From Pseudopelobacter sp964542535 (GTDB lineage: Bacteria > Desulfobacterota > Desulfuromonadia > Geobacterales > Pseudopelobacteraceae): DNA of 64,000 nucleotides. The first letter of the stretch is position 1, and each line of letters begins with the position of its first letter. This document shows positions 61,491 to 64,000 of the stretch, piece after piece. Location: contig CAZIUE010000008.1 of the NCBI GenBank assembly GCA_964542535.1, positions 1-64,000 on the forward strand, read 5' to 3'. The notes under the pieces were generated by a model that had not been told where the DNA came from, searched no databases, and saw only the letters and a list, made by a program, of their open reading frames with translations. The position numbers were made by a program, and so were the translations under genes.

Positions 61491-63125
61491 CTAGGACGGA
61501 AGCGTGATGGTGATGCGGCACCCTCCGCCGGGAGGAGATTCAACCGCAATCGTGCCGCCATGCTCCTCGATGATGCGGTAGCTGATGGCCAGCCCCAGAC
61601 CGGTTCCTTCGCTCTTGGTGGTCCAGAACGGCTCGAACAGGTGGGCCGCCGCCTCGGGGGTGATGCCATGGCCGGTATCACTCACCACGATAACCGCCCG
61701 CTCACCGCCCTCACCCATCCCGGCGGCTCCGTCCAGCTGAGCTGAAATATCGACCCGTCCTCCCCCCGGCATGGCTTCGGCCGCATTGTTGAGCAGGTTG
61801 ATCAGCACCTGGCGGATCTGGTTCTGGTCGGCACGGATGGTCATCCCTTCCGGTACCCGACCAGCCACCTCGATCCCGGCGAAGCGACGGTCGGAAGAGA
61901 CCAGCAGGCACAACTCTTCCACCAGTTCCCCCAGCACGATCCGCTCCTTGCACGGAGAAAGGGGACGGGCATACCTGAGAAACCCGGAGATCAGACCGTT
62001 GAGACGCTCGGTCTCCCGCAGGATGATGGCCAGCAGCCGCCGGTCGCTTCCGGCAACGGTACCCTGATCGGCCAGAAGCTGCACCGAGCCGCTCATGGCT
62101 GCCAGGGGATTGCGGATCTCATGGGCCATGCGGGCGGCCAGGGTGCCCAGCGTGGTCAGCCTGTCGTTGCGCCGGAGCGCCTCCTCCAGACGGACCTTGT
62201 CGGTCAGGTCCTTGAAATTGACGATCATGCCGGCCGTTTCCCCCCTGGCATCGGCAAAGGGAACGCCGCTGTACCCCAGGATCAGCTCCTGTCCGTCGTT
62301 CCCCCTCCAGGCGCACCGACCGCCACGGGGGGCAGCAACCTCTTCCCGAAGCGCCGCGGCCATCTCGGGAAAGACGCTGTCCAGCGGAAGATCGTAGACA
62401 TCCTGCTGCCGTTTCCCGGTCAGCTCCTCGGCATAGCGGTTGAAGACGCGGATGTTCCCGCCCGGGGTCACCGTCACCAGGCCGCTCTCCAGGTTGGCGA
62501 CGATAGTCCGGTTCAGGCGCTCCAGCTCGTCCAGATTGACGTTCTTGCGTTCCAGGGCGTCGGCATTCAGCCGGGCCTGTTCGGAAAGGTAGCCGGTGAT
62601 GAAGCTGGTCAGGCAGAAGCCCATCAGGTTCAGGAAAATGGTGTACAGGATCTGCATGGCCCCGAACGCATGGGCCGCTTCCCTGCTCAGGCCGATGGGC
62701 TCCAGATAACCGAAATACTGGAAATCACTGATGGCTCCGTAGAGGATTCCGCACAGGGAGGCGGTGTAGAAGGCCTCCCGCCGTCCCAGGAGGACGCCGG
62801 CATTCATGATGGAGAGCAGGTACAGGAAGGAGTAGGGGCTGTCCACCCCGCCGGTGAACAGCAAGAGTACCGTCACAAAGGAGAGATCCCAGATGGTCTG
62901 CAGATAGGTGATGAAGAGGTGAAACCGGGAAGGCAGCTTGAGGGCGAAATGGGAAACAGCGGAAAAGAGAAAGGAAAAAGCCATGAGACGGATCACCCCG
63001 CTGTGGGTGATATCGTCCATGGCTTCCGGCTCCTTCAGCATCAGCGCAACCGTGGAAAGCAGAAACAGGAAGCTGACCAGGATTCTGGCAAAGATGAAGA
63101 TCCGCAGCTGCCGTTCACGCCACAT
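61491..63125 (-). CDS. pilS: Sensor histidine kinase PilS
   Basis: A 544-residue kinase: about six N-terminal membrane helices (residues 8-190), a PAS domain (about 205-310), HisKA with the phospho-accepting His in RMAHEIRNPLAAMSGSVQLL, and HATPase with QIRQVLINLLNNAAEAM (N box), VVSDTGHGI (G1) and SEGTGLGLAIS (G2). The membrane topology and position directly after pilC (3-nt gap) identify PilS, which with the sigma-54 activator PilR controls pilin transcription. Unusually, no pilR follows; the next gene is the P-type ATPase. Confidence 0.88.
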   Translation of the reverse strand: MWRERQLRIFIFARILVSFLFLLSTVALMLKEPEAMDDITHSGVIRLMAFSFLFSAVSHFALKLPSRFHLFITYLQTIWDLSFVTVLLLFTGGVDSPYSFLYLLSIMNAGVLLGRREAFYTASLCGILYGAISDFQYFGYLEPIGLSREAAHAFGAMQILYTIFLNLMGFCLTSFITGYLSEQARLNADALERKNVNLDELERLNRTIVANLESGLVTVTPGGNIRVFNRYAEELTGKRQQDVYDLPLDSVFPEMAAALREEVAAPRGGRCAWRGNDGQELILGYSGVPFADARGETAGMIVNFKDLTDKVRLEEALRRNDRLTTLGTLAARMAHEIRNPLAAMSGSVQLLADQGTVAGSDRRLLAIILRETERLNGLISGFLRYARPLSPCKERIVLGELVEELCLLVSSDRRFAGIEVAGRVPEGMTIRADQNQIRQVLINLLNNAAEAMPGGGRVDISAQLDGAAGMGEGGERAVIVVSDTGHGITPEAAAHLFEPFWTTKSEGTGLGLAISYRIIEEHGGTIAVESPPGGGCRITITLPS

Positions 63126-63128
63126 GGG

Positions 63129-64000
63129 TTATCCGCCGACGGTCCCCGCCAGCTTGAAGATGGGGAGGTACATGGCGATGACCAGGCCGCCCACGGTGGT
63201 GCCCAGGAAGACCATCAGCATCGGCTCCATCATGGCGGTCATGGCCGAGACGGCGTCGTCCACCTCATCGTCGTAGAAGTCGGCGATCTTGTTCAGCATG
63301 GCATCCATGGCGCCGGTAGCCTCTCCCACGCCGATCATCTGCACCACCATGGGGGGAAAGACGCCGCAGGCGGCCAGCGGTTCGGCCATGGTCTTCCCCT
63401 CGGAGATGGCCTGGCGCACGCCATAGATGGCCTCCTCGACGATCTTGTTGCCGGCCGTCTTGGCGACGATCTCCAGGCCGTCCATGATGGGAACGCCGGA
63501 ACTGACCATGGTGCCCAAGGTGCGGGTAAACTTGGCCACGGCAACCTTGCGGATCAGCGGGCCGGCAATGGGCGCCCTCAAAGCCAGGCGGTCAACGGTC
63601 TTCCGTCCCGCCGGGGTGGCGTAGTACTTCTTGAAGCCCCAGAAGATCGCGTAGATCAGGACGATAATCACGATGATGTAGCGGGTCAGGAAGGTGCTTA
63701 AAGCGATGACGAACTTGGTCGGGGCGGGCAGATCGCCGCCGAAGTCCTGGAACATCTTGGCAAAGGTGGGGATGACGAAGATCAGGATGACCCCCACCAC
63801 GATCACCGCGATGGACATGATGGTCAGGGGGTAGACCATGGCCCCCTTGATCTGCTTCTTCAGCTTCATGGCCTTCTCGATGTAGGCGGCCAGGCGCTGG
63901 AGGATCGTGTCCAGGATACCGCCCACCTCGCCGGCAGCCACCAGGTTGACGAACAGTTCGTCAAAGGCCTTGGGGTGCTTGGCCAAGGCATCGGCAAAGG
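63129..64000 (-). CDS. pilC: Type IV pilus inner-membrane assembly protein PilC (C-terminal part)
   Basis: The gene runs off the right edge; about 290 C-terminal residues are visible. The first visible codons read FADALAKHPKAFDELFVNLV and AAGEVGGILDTILQRLA, the conserved GspF-domain signature. Helices follow (YPLTIMSIAVIVVGVILIFV, TRYIIVIIVLIYAIFWG), then the second GspF domain (FTRTLGTMVSSGVPIMDGLE, MIGVGEATGAMDAMLNKIAD) and the last helix MEPMLMVFLGTTVGGLVIAM. PilC links the PilB/PilT motors to the pilus. The 3' end is intact, with pilS 3 nt on. Confidence 0.95.
   Translation of the reverse strand, partial: FADALAKHPKAFDELFVNLVAAGEVGGILDTILQRLAAYIEKAMKLKKQIKGAMVYPLTIMSIAVIVVGVILIFVIPTFAKMFQDFGGDLPAPTKFVIALSTFLTRYIIVIIVLIYAIFWGFKKYYATPAGRKTVDRLALRAPIAGPLIRKVAVAKFTRTLGTMVSSGVPIMDGLEIVAKTAGNKIVEEAIYGVRQAISEGKTMAEPLAACGVFPPMVVQMIGVGEATGAMDAMLNKIADFYDDEVDDAVSAMTAMMEPMLMVFLGTTVGGLVIAMYLPIFKLAGTVGG

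Noticed and set aside
1..64000. tRNA, rRNA, CRISPR array, intact insertion sequence or prophage
   Set aside because: No cloverleaf, rRNA core, regular spacer array, transposase or integrase was recognised by eye.

Overview
The window reads as a chromosomal segment of a GC-rich, strictly anaerobic deltaproteobacterium of the Geobacter / Pelobacter propionicus group (order Geobacterales). The evidence is a menaquinone-type frdCAB set, a B12-dependent class II ribonucleotide reductase, a large PEP-CTERM/exosortase-type exopolysaccharide locus, pilC-pilS genes, and a GEMM-I riboswitch that closely resembles the cGAMP-sensing riboswitches known from Geobacter. This assignment is inferred from gene content, not from a search. 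No rRNA, tRNA, CRISPR array, intact transposase or integrase was recognised.

Layout. 1-122: start of a Uma2-type endonuclease gene, then a nested inverted-repeat element (210-406). 541-25415 (all minus strand): an exopolysaccharide locus transcribed from prsT (TPR lipoprotein) through initiating sugar transferase, outer-membrane export protein, chain-length regulator, tyrosine autokinase, ExeA-like ATPase, beta-barrel protein, glycosyltransferases, deacetylase, flippase, O-antigen-ligase-like polymerase, acyl/acetyltransferases, a secreted beta-helix protein, a PEP-CTERM protein and wecB. The part from about 1.8 to 13 kb is visibly AT-rich and looks transferred. The exosortase itself is not in the window. 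26-29.3 kb: a convergent pair of radical-SAM genes. 29.5-33 kb: frdCAB, with a long leader that holds a small ORF. 33-49 kb: mainly housekeeping genes (tgt, mazG, murJ, rsmA, tsaD, a PhoH-family gene), a MucR-like regulator, a periplasmic carbonic anhydrase, two GGDEF genes with associated lipoproteins, and a cysteine desulfurase. 49-54 kb: nrdJ, then an AT-rich singleton PD-(D/E)XK nuclease gene, repeat debris and a RelE/ParE-type toxin-antitoxin pair. 54-58.6 kb: methyltransferase, nif-associated ArsC-like protein, divergent promoters, a GEMM-Ib-type riboswitch with terminator controlling a small secreted protein made of 11-residue repeats, a SPASM radical-SAM protein, and a parvulin. 58.7-64 kb: Ca2+-type P-ATPase, pilS, and partial pilC.

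The most interesting combination is cyclic-dinucleotide signalling. A riboswitch at 55341-55426 has an adenine where c-di-GMP riboswitches usually carry the specificity guanine, which points to cGAMP. A HAMP-GGDEF protein at 34982-36301 carries Ser in place of the guanine-recognising Asp, as reported for the hybrid (Hypr) cGAMP synthases of Geobacter. The second GGDEF protein (47759-48826) keeps canonical c-di-GMP residues and an inhibitory site. A second candidate novelty is the isolated nuclease gene at 51504-52964, which sits where a defence gene might.
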